NCBI GenBank assembly: GCA_029721435.1
Contig: CM056577.1
Location: forward strand, 118,356,219 to 118,420,218
Direction of reading: 5' to 3'
DNA: 64,000 nt
Origin: Gymnothorax reevesii
Taxonomy: Eukaryota; Chordata; Actinopteri; Anguilliformes; Muraenidae
Under the pieces are notes generated by a model, which saw nothing but the letters and a program-made list of their open reading frames with translations, did no database searches and was not told the origin of the DNA. Each line of letters begins with the position of its first letter. The stretch's first letter is position 1. Both the position numbers and the translations under genes were made by a program. Positions 21,985 to 44,985 of this stretch are shown in pieces.

Positions 21985-22950
21985 AGCGGGTAAAATAAGT
22001 ATTGAATGCATCAACATTTTTCTCGGTAAATATATTTCTAATGGGGCCATTGACTTTTCACCAGATGTCAGTGGCAACCCAAGTAATCCACACTTACAAA
22101 TAAATCTAAACAAATAAGTCCATAAATTAAGTTATGTGTAATAACGTGGAATGACTCAGGGAGAAAGTATTGAACATGCTTACTGAACTAGTACTAAGTA
22201 GTAGTTCTAATAGTAGAAATGCCTTTGCTGGTAATGACAGCTTCAAGACGTCTCCTGTATGGAGAAACTGGTCACATGCATCGCTCAGGTGTGATTTTGG
22301 CCTATTCTTCCACACAAACTGTCTTCAAATCTTGAAGGCTCCGGGGCCTCTTCTATGCACTCTGATCTTCAGGATTTTGAGTTTCCTCAGCTGTGTGTTT
22401 GGGATCATTGTCTTGCTGAAATGTCCACCCTCATTTCATGTTCAGCATCCTGGTAGATGGCAGCAGATTCTTATCAAGAATGTCTTGGGACATTTCTCTA
22501 TTCATCCTTCCTTCAATTATATGAAGTCTGCCTGTACCATATGCTGAAAAACAGTCCACACCATGATGCTCCCACCTCCAAACTTCACTGTTGGTATGGT
22601 GTTTTGGGGGTGATCTGCAGTGCCGTTTGCCCTCCAAACATGGTGTGTGCGAGGACATCTAAAGAGTTCCATATTGGTCTCATCTGACCAGAGTGTATTC
22701 TCCCAGTATTTCATAGGCTTATCCAAATGTTGAGCAGCAAACTTTAAATGAGCTTCAACATGCTTTTTCTTGTGTGGTGAACGTGCTTAGAGGCCTTGGT
22801 GGTTGAATGCATTACTTATTGTTTTCTTTCAAACATCTGTACCTGCTAATTCCAGGTCTTTCTGAAGTTCTCCGCGAGTGGTCCTTTGGACAACTCTTCT
22901 GTTTACTCTTTCAACTCCTCTGTCAGAAATCTTGCAAGGAGCACCTGGTC
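21982..22950 (-). mobile_element. Truncated Tc1-like element, minus strand
   Basis: The left end is GCGGGTAAAATAAGTATTGA next to TA. Minus-strand transposase relics include ENTLWSDETNMELF near 22690 and [13 protein letters not shown] near 22530, in different frames. Homology I recognise stops near 22950, so one terminal repeat is missing. Non-functional. Confidence 0.8.
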
Positions 22951-23070
22951 ATTAAAATTGTTAATTTCATGTTTGCCCCTGGGAAGGGGGTGAAGTTTAC
23001 TATACTTTATATAGGAAAATGATACCTTTTGATATATTTGGTTCATTCACATCAATAACGTCAGTTTTTT

Positions 23071-23356
23071 CCCTTACGAAAATGAACTAAAGAATCACTA
23101 TAGTATACTATATGAATTGTATAGTATTCCATAGTGTGGTTGTAGTGTTCTATAGTATGTTTCACCAGCTATAGTATTACAATAGTTTCTCCTGTAGTGT
23201 TATTTTATTGGCTATGGTAGCCCTACACTATTTCAATAGTAACACTAAAATCTCTATAGTGCATTCCAAAAAAAAAGAACATACAATTACTACAGTAATA
23301 CTATGGTTTTTTGGTGGTAAATTTTATGGTATTCCAATAGTGATTTTTTGTAAGGG
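23071..23356. mobile_element. 286-bp MITE with CCCTTAC termini
   Basis: Left end CCCTTACGAAAA and right end TTTTTTGTAAGGG are inverted; both are followed inward by AATCACTAT-like words. The interior repeats CTATAGT many times. A hAT-type non-autonomous element is likely. No clean target duplication found. Confidence 0.65.
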
Positions 23357-24299
23357 TTATACGACTCAGGTGACTGTTAAGGCCCATTGGCCTCTTGTTA
23401 AAAAAAAATCTGGCTTCTAATGTTTATTTTTTGTTTTCCACATTTGTCTTGCTGAAGACAAAAAGCATATTTGAAATTCCAAATGCTAAATCAAAAAAAA
23501 AAAAGTTTTATAAATAAATGTTGTTATTTTAGTGAAACAGTCGATGCAGATAATATAGTCTTGACAGAGCCCTGATGTCAACATCATCACGGCTGTCTGC
23601 AATTTCTTGGAGGAACAGACGCAAGTGAGACAGTCAGTCTGCAGAAGACTGGTGGCAAGTTTTCCACTCTGCTTAGAACAAGCAAAAAGCGGATTATCTT
23701 ATGAACTATAGTACAATAGGACAGTGTCCCAGATTTTTTGGCAAAAGGCTGTTACTCCAAATATTGGTTTGATATATTTTATCGCGGTTGACAGCTCTGT
23801 TTAGTACATTTCCCAGCTTTTAGAACCTTTTTATTTCATCATGTTTGCAAGCATATTTGCCCTACGAAATTGCTTTCAATATGCCTAAAACTTTTGCACA
23901 GTACTGCATATGTACCAATGAGAACAGACTGGAAAAACAAAACACCCCCTGCCAGAGCAGGTCAGGGATGGTTTCTTATTAATAAATTAGCGGTTACAGT
24001 CCCCTCTGTATTGAAAGGAAATATCTGGGGTGTTGGTGGACATGAGCATGGGTTGAAACCGTGACCCCATGTGTTAATTACCACTGAGGGAGTGTAACCA
24101 TACAGTGCTGACCTCCTTCGGTAATTGCTTAAAAAACGCTGAGAAACAATCTTATGTGTTGTGTACAACTGAGAAGCTCTTTCTTTATCTGACTGTTAAT
24201 GAAATCAGGACCATTCCCAAAGTAGAGGAGAGTTTTGGGTGGGATTGCGGATAGGAGATCCGTGTGGTGTGGTGTTGTACTTGGTTTGTGATTGCTTCC
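23357..24299. other. Intergenic, no gene recognised
   Basis: No coding or repeat family recognised. Confidence 0.4.
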
Positions 24300-24366
24300 T
24301 TAATGGTATGCTGAAACCAATGGGTGACATCACGGTAGCTTCGTCCATCTTTTTATACAGTCTATG
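24300..24366. repeat. Terminal fragment of a common teleost MITE
   Basis: Holds GGTGACATCACGGTAGCTTC and ATACAGTCTATGG, phrases I recognise as an end of a very abundant fish repeat. It directly abuts the first ddx6-like exon, so it probably removed sequence upstream of that exon. Confidence 0.5.
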
Positions 24367-26550
24367 GTGCCCACTCAGGAGCTGGCCCTGCCACTGAGCC
24401 AGATTAATATCCAGGTCAGTAAGCATCTGGGTGGAGTCAAGGTCATGGCCACACCCAGAGGCACCGACCTGAGGGATGACATCTTGAGACTGGAAAAGAC
24501 CGGTAACTGCGTGAGACCTGAATCTGTCACTCATGGTTTGTGACCCCGACTGTATCTTAGCCCCCACCCGTGAACTCAGTTTGTCGCTGAGCTCATTGTT
24601 CACTGGGAAGCTTTTGTCTGCTTAAGTGATTGGTTTTTAAAAGACAAACCTGCAAAAAACAAAAATGTGTGACTTTTTTATGGAGTGGATGATATATAGT
24701 ATCATTTTAGTTTTTTCTTTTTTGCCATAATGTTGTTAATTCTTTCTACTGTCTTATGTTGACTTAGCCTGGCATCGCCTAACCAATTAACAAATGTAAA
24801 TTAGCCTGGAATCTCTCAGTTAGTTTTCATTTTCCTCGGGCAATATCAACGGGCTCAAACCAAAATTACTCTGGACGCAATTGAATAGAACTGCAACGAA
24901 TCAGAGCAATGAAATGTGAATACCTCAACACAGCTGAAATGTAAGCTTGTTAGCTCCCAGTGAATCGTAGTTTAGGGGAGCTAGCTAGCCACTACTAATG
25001 TTAATACAAAGAGCAGTGTGAATCGCAATCTACTGCCTTGTTTATATTGGCATTCATAATGTTGTCAACTCAGCTCCTCTGCTCACGTTAGCAAACTAGC
25101 TTCTGTTACTATGGGTTGGCTACTAGCCTAGGTAGCCAGTTCCAACATCCAATTCATATGGCTTCTAGATCAACATAATACGTTCACGGCTGGCATGGAA
25201 TGATTTAGCCAACGATTCCACGTTACCATTTGTCTGTGACATGAACTATAGTCTCTGGGGTTTCACTATGGCTGCTGTTCCTTTTTTTTCTGGCAACGAA
25301 CAGGGCCAGTCGGTCGATTGAACTTTTACTCATTCTGTCAGATATGAAGGTAACTTCTTATTCAGTAAAGCTTCATCTACAGTCATTTGTTCTTTTCGAG
25401 AAAATATCTTGTCCACTTAATATTGTTGAAAATGCAGATTCAGCCAAATATTTGACATCAGTGCCAAGGAGTAATGTCAACCCTGAAGCCTTAAACTTTC
25501 TGCAGAGTCTCACTGTAAATTTCAGAAATTATATTTTATGAAACCATGTTGTCTGAAAGGCATCTTTCTCGCCTGAATTTGCCGGTTTGTTTTCCCCTGT
25601 ACTTTTGCTCTTGGCATACTTCTGTCCCCCATGGTTTAGTACTACATATCATCTTATGCAGAAGTCTAGAGACCACTGCATTGCCTGATTAAAGGTTGCT
25701 TGCAGATATGTAAACATCGAGCAGGCCAGTGAAAAATTAAAACCGGAATTGATGCCAATTTGGGCTGCTTCTCTGCCACACTGTGGTCTGCTATACATTT
25801 CATTAATTGCATTAAAATGCTGTAGGTTGTGTGTGTACTATCGTTTTTACATAGGCATATTACTGAGGCCTGTCCTGCCTGTGGCAGCGCCTCACTGCCT
25901 CCCCCTGTAGCTCATGTGGTGTTTGACACCACTGGCAAGATCCTGGGCTTGATAAAGGAGGGCGTGGCAAAGGTGGAAAGAGTGCAAATGATGGTGTTGG
26001 ATTAGGTGCAGATGTGATTCATGTTACCAGCTCTAATCCCACACCTACACTCAGTAGCCTACTACATTCACTCAAGCAGCTCTTGAGCGCAAGCCGGCAA
26101 ACCAGATTCTCAGTAATGGTTAGAAAATTGGAAAGCCACCCTGAAAAGTTGAAATGCATAGCAGACGTAGCACCCTTCCACCCTTCCAAGTTCTAAATTG
26201 CAACTCTAGTGTGGTTTGTGGTCAGACAACCTAACACTGCTTTGAAAGTGAAAATGCACCGTTATGGGCCAAGTAATTTTTAAAAAGTTAAAAATTTTGA
26301 TGTGCACTTTGTCACGAGGTATAATGATGTTTTTCATCTTGAAGAAAATGGCAGCCGTGCTTGCTTTGTGCAGGCTGAGGTTCAATAGAGGCTCTATGGC
26401 ACATTGCCGCTCACCTGATCAGTTCTCCCCTTCTATACCCGGACAATAAGCTGCTGTCTCATGATTTTGTGCTTCTGATCCTCAGCTTCCTGCCCAAGAA
26501 CTGGCAGAACCTGCTCTACTCGGCCACCTTCCCCATCAGTGAGCATCTTG
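24367..26550 (+). pseudogene. Decayed ddx6-like DEAD-box RNA helicase, three exon remnants
   Basis: DDX6 (p54/RCK, Me31B/Dhh1 family) is a DEAD-box ATPase of P-bodies acting in mRNA repression and decapping. Three blocks match it in order. Block A (24367-24502) gives [19 protein letters not shown], then GGVKVMA and [14 protein letters not shown]. It ends in a GT donor. Block B (25911-26002), after CCCCTGTAG, gives AHVVFDTTGKILGLIKEG and VAKVERVQMMVLD. Block C (26442-26550) gives DNKLLSHDFV and LPKNWQNLLYSATFP and ends in a GT donor. Joining A to B keeps the phase, so introns are retained and this is not a processed copy. Defects: motif Ia PTREL reads PTQEL, TPGR reads TTGK, the DEAD box is lost where block B runs into a stop, and 439 foreign bases separate B from C. 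The N- and C-terminal parts were not found. A duplicated and degraded gene is the best reading. Confidence 0.8.
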
Positions 26551-27149
26551 GTGAGACCCTGTTTTTAAAGCTGATCTGAAATCAAAATTCACTTGTGCCT
26601 CTGTTTTGTCAATTCTGAATTATCAAATGCAGACATTTTTAAAGGTGCATTCAGTGAACTTTTTGATCATGGATAAGCGAAGGAAGGAGTGTTGTGATGA
26701 GACTTGAGCATCACTCACTAATCAATGAATCAATCAATCAATTTGCCATTAGCACGACCACGCGCGGTAAGATAAATATGATCTTAGCATGAATGACCAG
26801 TCCCTAATTCACAAACAGCTTATCCAGGAGTTAACAATAGTGTCTCTTTGATTTTTTTTTTTTTTAACTTGGGCAGTAGATAGTCTGAGTCTAGGTCTAC
26901 CATGTTATCTATCTATCTATCTATCTGTCTGTCGGTCTGTCTGTCTGCCAGTCTATCCATCTGTCTGTCAGCCTATCTAGGATATAACCCAGAAGCATTT
27001 GGGTATTGCGTCATGAAAATGAGGCTACGCACGAGGTCACTTCCCGTTTCCATCAAGGTCATTTGTTGCCCGAGTGTATGCCTGCTTGGCGTCTACTTTT
27101 TTCTCTTTTACATTTAGTGCTCTCGACTCTGACTCTTCACTCCGCCGGT
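26551..27149. other. Intergenic with a TCTA/TCTG microsatellite
   Basis: A TCTA/TCTG tetranucleotide tract runs from about 26905 to 26980, and an imperfect TCAA tract lies near 26720. No gene recognised. Confidence 0.5.
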
Positions 27150-27639
27150 TATCAGCCTTTATATTAACGACCTCCCATTTCTGTGCAATGGGGCTGAGTA
27201 AATATTGTATATTGATGACACTGTGTTGTTCACTCATGGGAAAAATGCAGCAGATGTTGCGATGAAATTAACAAATGAAATAAAAAGGGTTGCTGAATGG
27301 CTGCAGAACTCATGTCTGATGTTAGATGTTGAAAAGACAGTATCCATGTTTTTTACAAATGGGAGAAAACTAAAGAACTGCCCTGACATTTTCATTAATG
27401 GGCAAAAAATGTAAATGTAAAATGTTGATGAATTTAAGTATGTATTTAGGTATCACATTTGACTGTAACTCCCTTACAACGGAAGCATCAAATACAGACT
27501 TACATGCTATGATCCTCACACAGTTTCTGTACTGTATGACAAGTTGGTCTCAGGCATGTTACACAGCCTTTCAGCCACTGGAATCATTGTATAAAAATGC
27601 TCTTAACCCTCCTGTTCTGTTCATTTAGGCTAACACTCA

Positions 27640-27857
27640 TACACTCTTAGAATGAATGTGTTGAAAAATAACACAAAAAAATGTGTTATCACGTATGACA
27701 CATATTGTGTTAATTTCAAATAAGTAAAAAAGTTAAAAAAAATCAAACTGATTGTGTTGAAAACAACACAAAGTGTGTTGTCCTTAACTAGACACACAGG
27801 TATGTTAAAAATTTACACATGTTGTGTTATTTTCAACACATCTTTTTTAACAGTGTA
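27640..27857. mobile_element. 218-bp MITE nested in the piggyBac element
   Basis: It starts TACACTCTTAGAATGAATG and ends with an inverted partner finishing ACAGTGTA. Near-terminal words GTGTTGAAAAATAACAC and GTGTTATTTTCAACAC are inverted. The TA at each end fits a Tc1/mariner-type target. Confidence 0.7.
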
Positions 27858-28436
27858 ATGTTTAACAGTGTAATGTTCCCGGTCACATGTGACCGGGAAC
27901 ATTGTATTTGATTAAAAATCCACAATGATACATATATTATCACCTAATGTTGTGTTAGATCTTTTTATCAACTTCAGCTCTTGTGAACATTACAAGTTTT
28001 GAACTTCTATTTGATATGTATGTGCTGTAGGCCTAATTTACCTGAGGTCATACAACTCGTTTTTTTAGGGAACAAAAACATTATATAGATATTATTTTGA
28101 CTATACCAAATACTTAGATGAAACATATTGAAGTATTTGTCACAGAGTACTTCTTTTCAATGTTTATCAAGGAAACTGTTTTGGAGCCATTTCAATTTTC
28201 TAAATAGTGGCACAAAATAACATCTTTTGAGTCCCCAGTCAAAACTGACCAGTATGATTTATTTAGAGAAACAAAAGCCCAAATCTGCACAGGAAAACTT
28301 AACCATGTTATAAAAGTAATGTCTGGACCTCAGACTGAATGTACACATTAACAACTATTTTCCCATGCATCCTTTAAAACAAACAACAGGGAGCACCAAA
28401 GTCTTATTCCAATGTTCTGCAGTGTTGCATCATAAT

Positions 28437-28545
28437 TATCCCCCGCCGCCCGATTAGCGCGAAGTGGGGGATATAGCATTGGGCTCCGTATGTATGTATG
28501 TATGTCCGTACGGACACATAAAATTCAGGCGGCGGGGGATATTGC
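28437..28545. repeat. Short inverted-repeat element with ATGT/CCGT core
   Basis: Termini CCCCGCCGCCCG and GGCGGCGGGGG are inverted. Between them is a (TATG)n tract and TCCGTACGGACA. It is embedded in the piggyBac element. Confidence 0.6.
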
Positions 28546-29031
28546 CATGTTAGTGGCAAACACTTGTTCATCTTTGCTCTTCACCTCCTTTGCTCTACAA
28601 CTGTTTTCATTCAACAATAACACTACTGATAACAAAAACAAAATCTTCACAATCTGTCAATCATTACAACAAAAACAAAATCTTCACAATATGACAATCA
28701 CTGGTCAATCACTTACATCTCTTACATTATGTCTTCTCATGAACATGTTGGGCAATGGATTGTGGCTGTTGCATGTTCCTGGTAAATGTATACGCTGTGT
28801 TTGTGGCACAGCAGGCTTGTTTGTCTATCTTGTGGTGCACACAGTTGACGCCTCTTCCTTTTGTGTCCTCCTCCTGTGGTTGGTGTAGATGTTGGGCTGA
28901 TGCTTGCATGTCTCTCACCAATGCAGCAGAGGATGGTGTTTGGGGAAGGTGCTGCCACCTTTGCATGAGGGGTTCCACCATGGCCATAAACATTCTACTG
29001 GAGATAGGTTCCCATGGGGGTTGCCATGGAA

Positions 29032-29032
29032 G

Positions 29033-29068
<36 letters not shown>
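29032..29068. repeat. (GT)n microsatellite
   Basis: About eighteen uninterrupted GT units. Confidence 0.95.
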
Positions 29069-29069
<1 letters not shown>

Positions 29070-29840
29070 TGCTCAAAGACCCCTGCATGTTGTAGTGTGG
29101 GAAAGGAGTGTGGAAATGTGCTTGAACTCGATTTTATACACTAATTGTGGTCTTACCCATTCATTTCTAATGACCGGTCATTTTTGACCGGGAACACCAC
29201 AGGTGTATTCAAGTTCAGTAAAACACGCAAAATTTAATATTTATTCTCCAAATTTATTTTATGTGCTCAGATGTCATGTGTGAACAAAGTCATGGAACCT
29301 TATGACAAACAGATTAAATTAACTGCATTTTTTTGGAGAGAAAAAGATTTGACCAAACACAACAGGAGGGTTAAGATTCATGATAAAAAAAAGCACGCCA
29401 GTATCACCACATTCTAGGTAAGCATAATATATTGAGTTTTGAAAATTTGTTAATGCATGCAAATATTTGCCTGGTATTTAAAATTATTCATCATGCTGCT
29501 CCTCCTCCTCTAAAAGAATTTGTATCATTGAGTTCAGAAAATGCAGCGCGAGCCACTCGCTCAGTCACAAGAGAAGAGTGCAGAGTTCTGAAACATAGAA
29601 CCTCATTCGGCAAATCCTCCTTTTCTCATGTTGCCATAAATCAGTGGAATTCCCTACCAACAGAGCTACTAACGTGCACAAACTTTCATATTTTCTCACG
29701 TTCCACAAAACTGGATACTCTCATAGCAAGTATGCACACAATTGTAAATTAATGTATATTTCAGACTGCATTTAAATGCTATGATGTCATTTTTTACATA
29801 CAGTATTTGTTCCTTATGGGTGGGGCTTTTGTTTATGTTT

Positions 29841-30125
29841 ACCTCCGCCAAGGAGGTTATGTTTTTGCCTGGGTTTGTTTGTTTTTTTGGCTGTTGGTTT
29901 CCAAAATAACTCAAAAAGTTATGGACAGATTTTGATGAAATTTTCAGAGAAGGTGGGTATTAAGTCAAGGAACATGTGATAAAATTTTGGCATATCTAGG
30001 CCAAAGTTCTGCTGAGATATACGCCAAAGTTCAAAATTTCAAGTCTTTCCAATGGGCCGGAGTTCCAATCGCCGTGCTTTTGGGTTTTGTTGCCCCCTGG
30101 CGGAATTCTGCGATCTGTGAGTGCT
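29841..30125. repeat. Interspersed repeat starting with an ACCTCC/GGAGGT hairpin
   Basis: It opens ACCTCCGCCAAGGAGGT, a short stem-loop, followed by TTATGTTTTTGCC. I recognise this phrase as an abundant animal repeat; its class is unclear to me. Confidence 0.5.
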
Positions 30126-31799
30126 TTTCTAGTTCAGAATATGAGATGTGGGTTTCATTTCTATAGTTTTACTATCTGTCATTACGGTGGGTTTTTTTTT
30201 TCTTTCATTGTTCCATCTACCTACCCTGGGACTACAGGTGGAAAACAGCAGCTTTGCTAAACCTGGCACAATGCATCTCTCTTGGTTTTATACAAGGTTA
30301 ATGTTTTTAACTGTGCGCTTTCCCTGTTTAGATAAATAAATAACAAATTATGCAGAGGGCATATATTTTCCCGTAGAGTTCTTGTGGCCTGGCTGTGACA
30401 GACAACCCTGCTTAGACTGTAACTCCTTGTCACCATCCAGTCTGCTTAAAGATGAGCCAAAATCAAAATTCAGTTTTTTGGTTTTGTCCGTAATGATAAA
30501 CCATGTGAAAATGACACTTCCATCAAGCTAACATAATAAAATTGTAGAACTTATGTAACATTGTGGAAGATTGTTTCCTTCGGCTCCGCAGAAAACAGTT
30601 TTTTTTTCGCGTCACATCTTACTGCACGAGCAGGTGGTTTATTAAAAAAAATGCGTCTGTTTGCTGTCCGTCCCCTTCCTATAGTCAACTTTTTTTGACA
30701 CATTTTTTAATTCTCCGCAGTTTGTGCCCATGGTTATCAATTGTCAATTCGACTCCCCTCCTGTTGAAAATTCTGCAAAAAGATTTGCTCTCCTCTGAAA
30801 GCCATCATATCTGAGGAATTTCCACGGCTCTGGAATCCTCTACTTGATGTCAGTATAAGAACTGAGTGTTCATGACTTCAGAAACGTTCTCTGCGGGGAC
30901 CTAGTCAGCGCAGGTAGACCTCTTCCGTCCATTCGCTAAACTGATTTCTGTCTTTAAAATATACTGTTCAATTTCAAATCATTATCAGTTTACCCCTTTA
31001 AATCTCGTATCATACTTGTGTTTGATCCTGATAAAAGTTTTCAAAGTTAGAAGTGCGAATTACAGTGCTTCTTTGGGACATGTGTATTTGCGTGGATAGC
31101 ATGTAATACATACTGATTATTATTCTTATTAATAATTATTATTTAGGGCTTCATAGGCCTACAGGGTATGACTGGAACCCTAGGAACGCAAGTATGTATG
31201 TCAGTTAGACGGTTTCAGTCTCTTATCAATGCAGGTTATGCACATGAGTAACAACTCTACACCGATGACTGACAATGTCTGTACTTAGAAAGTGGTGGCA
31301 GGGAGTGGGTGATTAGCAGCAAACCTAAACATCATAATTTGGTTTACAGTTTAATGGGCTGCATCTTGGCTAGGAGATAGAACAATCCAAAGCTCTGCTG
31401 ATGGGCAGATGTCACAACCCTCCAGTGAATTCCTGATGTGTCTCTTCACAGTTCTCCAGCTTGCGTGTCTATGGGGCGTATGTGTATTGTGATTGGTTTA
31501 CATCTTGTGTGTCTCTCTCCTCTCGGCTGTATCTTGTTACACCGTCGTTCCCTGACAATATTAAATGGCTTTAGTGGTATTTAAGCCCTCCAATTCATAT
31601 GCAAGTCCCTGGCTAGTTTGCCAAGTCACATTTGAACTGAGATCTCAGTCATGTGTATGTCAGTAAAACTTCTTCATCCTCATCTTTATCTTCATCTACT
31701 GCAACAACTACTTAAGTGACAGCCAAATTCCTCTGTAACCTTTATTGTGATTTAGTTCATTTGTCCAAGGGTCCAATCACAATCAGGGGTCCAGGATTG
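30126..31799. other. Intergenic, no gene recognised
   Basis: No coding motif or clear repeat seen. Contains T-rich and A-rich runs. Confidence 0.4.
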
Positions 31800-32884
31800 G
31801 GACCAATGAATGAATGAGCCAAAGTATTTGGAACTGACAATATTGAGTTTGCCCTGCCCACTCCAGTCAGTAACATTCCCCCTTGGCTCTATCCTGAGGC
31901 TAAAGTAGACATGAGTATTCTAGAAATGAAGAAAGAATGGAGTATGAATGAGGTTGGAGTAAAAACAAGTGTGTGTCTGAGGAGTAACTATTTTAGTTAC
32001 CTGAAAATCTATACAGATGGGTCTAAAAACGCAAGTGGGCATGTGGGAACTGGTGTCTATATACCAGATTTTGGAATCAATATGTCCAAAAGGTTGTCTG
32101 ATCAATTATCGGTGTACACAGCAGAAATGGTGGCTGTAATAATCAGCCTTCAGTGGGTGGAGGAGGTCAGGCCAGACCGGGTGGTTGTGTCACTGATTCA
32201 GTGGCTCTTCTAGAAAGCATTCAATCGTCTAACACCACAAAGGAAGATCTATTCATTGATATACAACACAGTTTACTTCGTTAACACAGGGGTGGTGTGG
32301 ACGTGCAGCTTTGTTGGGTAGCAGCACACCAGGGGGTGAAAGGAAAACTGGCAAAATAGGCTCTGGAGAAGAACATAACAGTACAAATACCTCTTGGGAT
32401 CAGGGAAGATGACCAGAAAGGAAGGAGCTTGTACAAAAAATGGTAATAATAAAGACCTATGAGGACAAGAAGAGAAGGGAGGAAGTGGTTATAATGAAAC
32501 TCAGGGTGGGACATACTGGGTTAAATAACACTTTGTGTATATTAGGGAAAAGGAACTATGAATGGCGTGAGGGGTGTGGAGTGAGTGAGAATGTTGAGCT
32601 GTGATGTTGAAGTGTAGCAGGTATGCAGCTGAGCGAGAGCAGCTCCAGGAGAGAGTCAGAGAAGCATGGCACAAGTGGAGTCTGGCAGGACTGCTGGAAA
32701 CAGAGGGAGAGGCAGAAGGTGTAAGAGCAGTCAGGAAGGCGCTCTTTGCTTTCCTATCAGACACAAGATTGATAGGAAGAATTTAGAAAGTTAAGGGCAT
32801 GTTGTTGCACACTGTGTACAGTAGGTGGCGGTATGCAACTAAAAGCTGTTCCATATCCCAGTAATCCAAAAGAAGAAGAAGAAG

Positions 32885-32886
<2 letters not shown>
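31800..32886 (+). mobile_element. I-clade-like LINE 3' end with RNase H relic
   Basis: The open frame at 31911-32213 reads IYTDGSKNASGHVGTGVYIP, then YTAEMVAVIISLQWVEEV. These are the first Asp and the Glu blocks of an RNase H domain, found in I-type LINEs. The third block breaks up in a shifted frame near 32190. Further 3' text (LRVGHTGLN near 32500) matches the zinc-knuckle end of such ORF2 proteins. The element ends AGGTGGCGGTATGC and a (GAA)n tail at about 32868-32886. Dead copy. Confidence 0.8.
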
Positions 32887-44570
<11,684 letters not shown>

Positions 44571-44736
44571 GCTGCACCGTGAGTCACTGACCTGAGCGAT
44601 TGAGAACTGGGCATAAATGACAGCAATGATGATCACAAACACTTCGTTCTTTCTTGCGCAGTTACCCTAACAGTCACTGTATGTCATAATCGATGACAAT
44701 ATTTGCATCACTTGACTTTTTTTTAATGTGTCTACC
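44571..44736. other. Downstream flank of ndufv1
   Basis: Nothing recognised. Confidence 0.4.
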
Positions 44737-44985
44737 CCTCTCGGTAGGTGAGAGGCAAACTGTTTTCTGGTCGTCTGTCCGTCCGTCTGTCACACATATC
44801 TTGTGTGGACGATATCTACTGAATGATTGGATGGACTTTGATCAAATCACACTTGGTAACTCCCCACGGAGGGGAGCTGAACTGGTTAGGTTTTGGAGGT
44901 CTTGAGGTCAAAAGTCAACATCACAAGATCAACTGTGTGTGGGGTCCGAAGATCAGCTTCCAGGGTGTATGAAGCTATAGCAGGG
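44737..44985. repeat. Interspersed repeat starting with a CCCCTCTC/GAGAGG hairpin
   Basis: It opens with a short stem-loop, then GTCTGTCCGTCCGTCTGTC, and AT-moderate text in which CACGGAGGGGAG echoes the stem. Architecture resembles the repeats at 28437, 29841, 34690 and 39610. Confidence 0.45.

Larger units (their letters stand above)
27603..29374 (-). mobile_element. piggyBac-type transposon, decayed, with TTAA target sites
   Basis: Ends are TTAA-CCCTCCTGTT and its inverted partner AACAGGAGGG-TTAA, giving a 1772-bp unit including both TTAA copies. The minus strand around 28950-28740 encodes a relic of the cysteine-rich C-terminal zinc domain of piggyBac transposases: TSLLCHKHSVYIYQEHAT followed by HCPTC, with several expected Cys/His kept and others lost. 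The catalytic core is not recognisable. A second MITE (27640-27857), a small hairpin (28437-28545) and a GT microsatellite lie inside. Confidence 0.85.
27150..29840 (+). mobile_element. Non-LTR retrotransposon 3' part, split by a piggyBac element
   Basis: RT text starts near 27150 with LYINDLPFLCNGAE, a stop, then YIDDTVLF (catalytic Y.DD) and a thumb-like region LGITFD near 27440. It breaks at 27603 where a TTAA-flanked element sits and resumes at 29371, continuing to a stop near 29415, then through LLMHANICLVFKIIHHAAPP and NQWNSLPTELL to about 29752. The RT is truncated at 5' and carries stops, so it is dead. Confidence 0.8.

Noticed and set aside
28490..29144. Overlapping open frames of 129-132 codons
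   Set aside because: Plus-strand frames overlie the minus-strand piggyBac relic, and one runs through the GT microsatellite.
31911..32213. Cellular RNase H-like gene
   Set aside because: The RNase H motif belongs to an I-type LINE, which continues to a (GAA)n tail and is broken by frameshifts.
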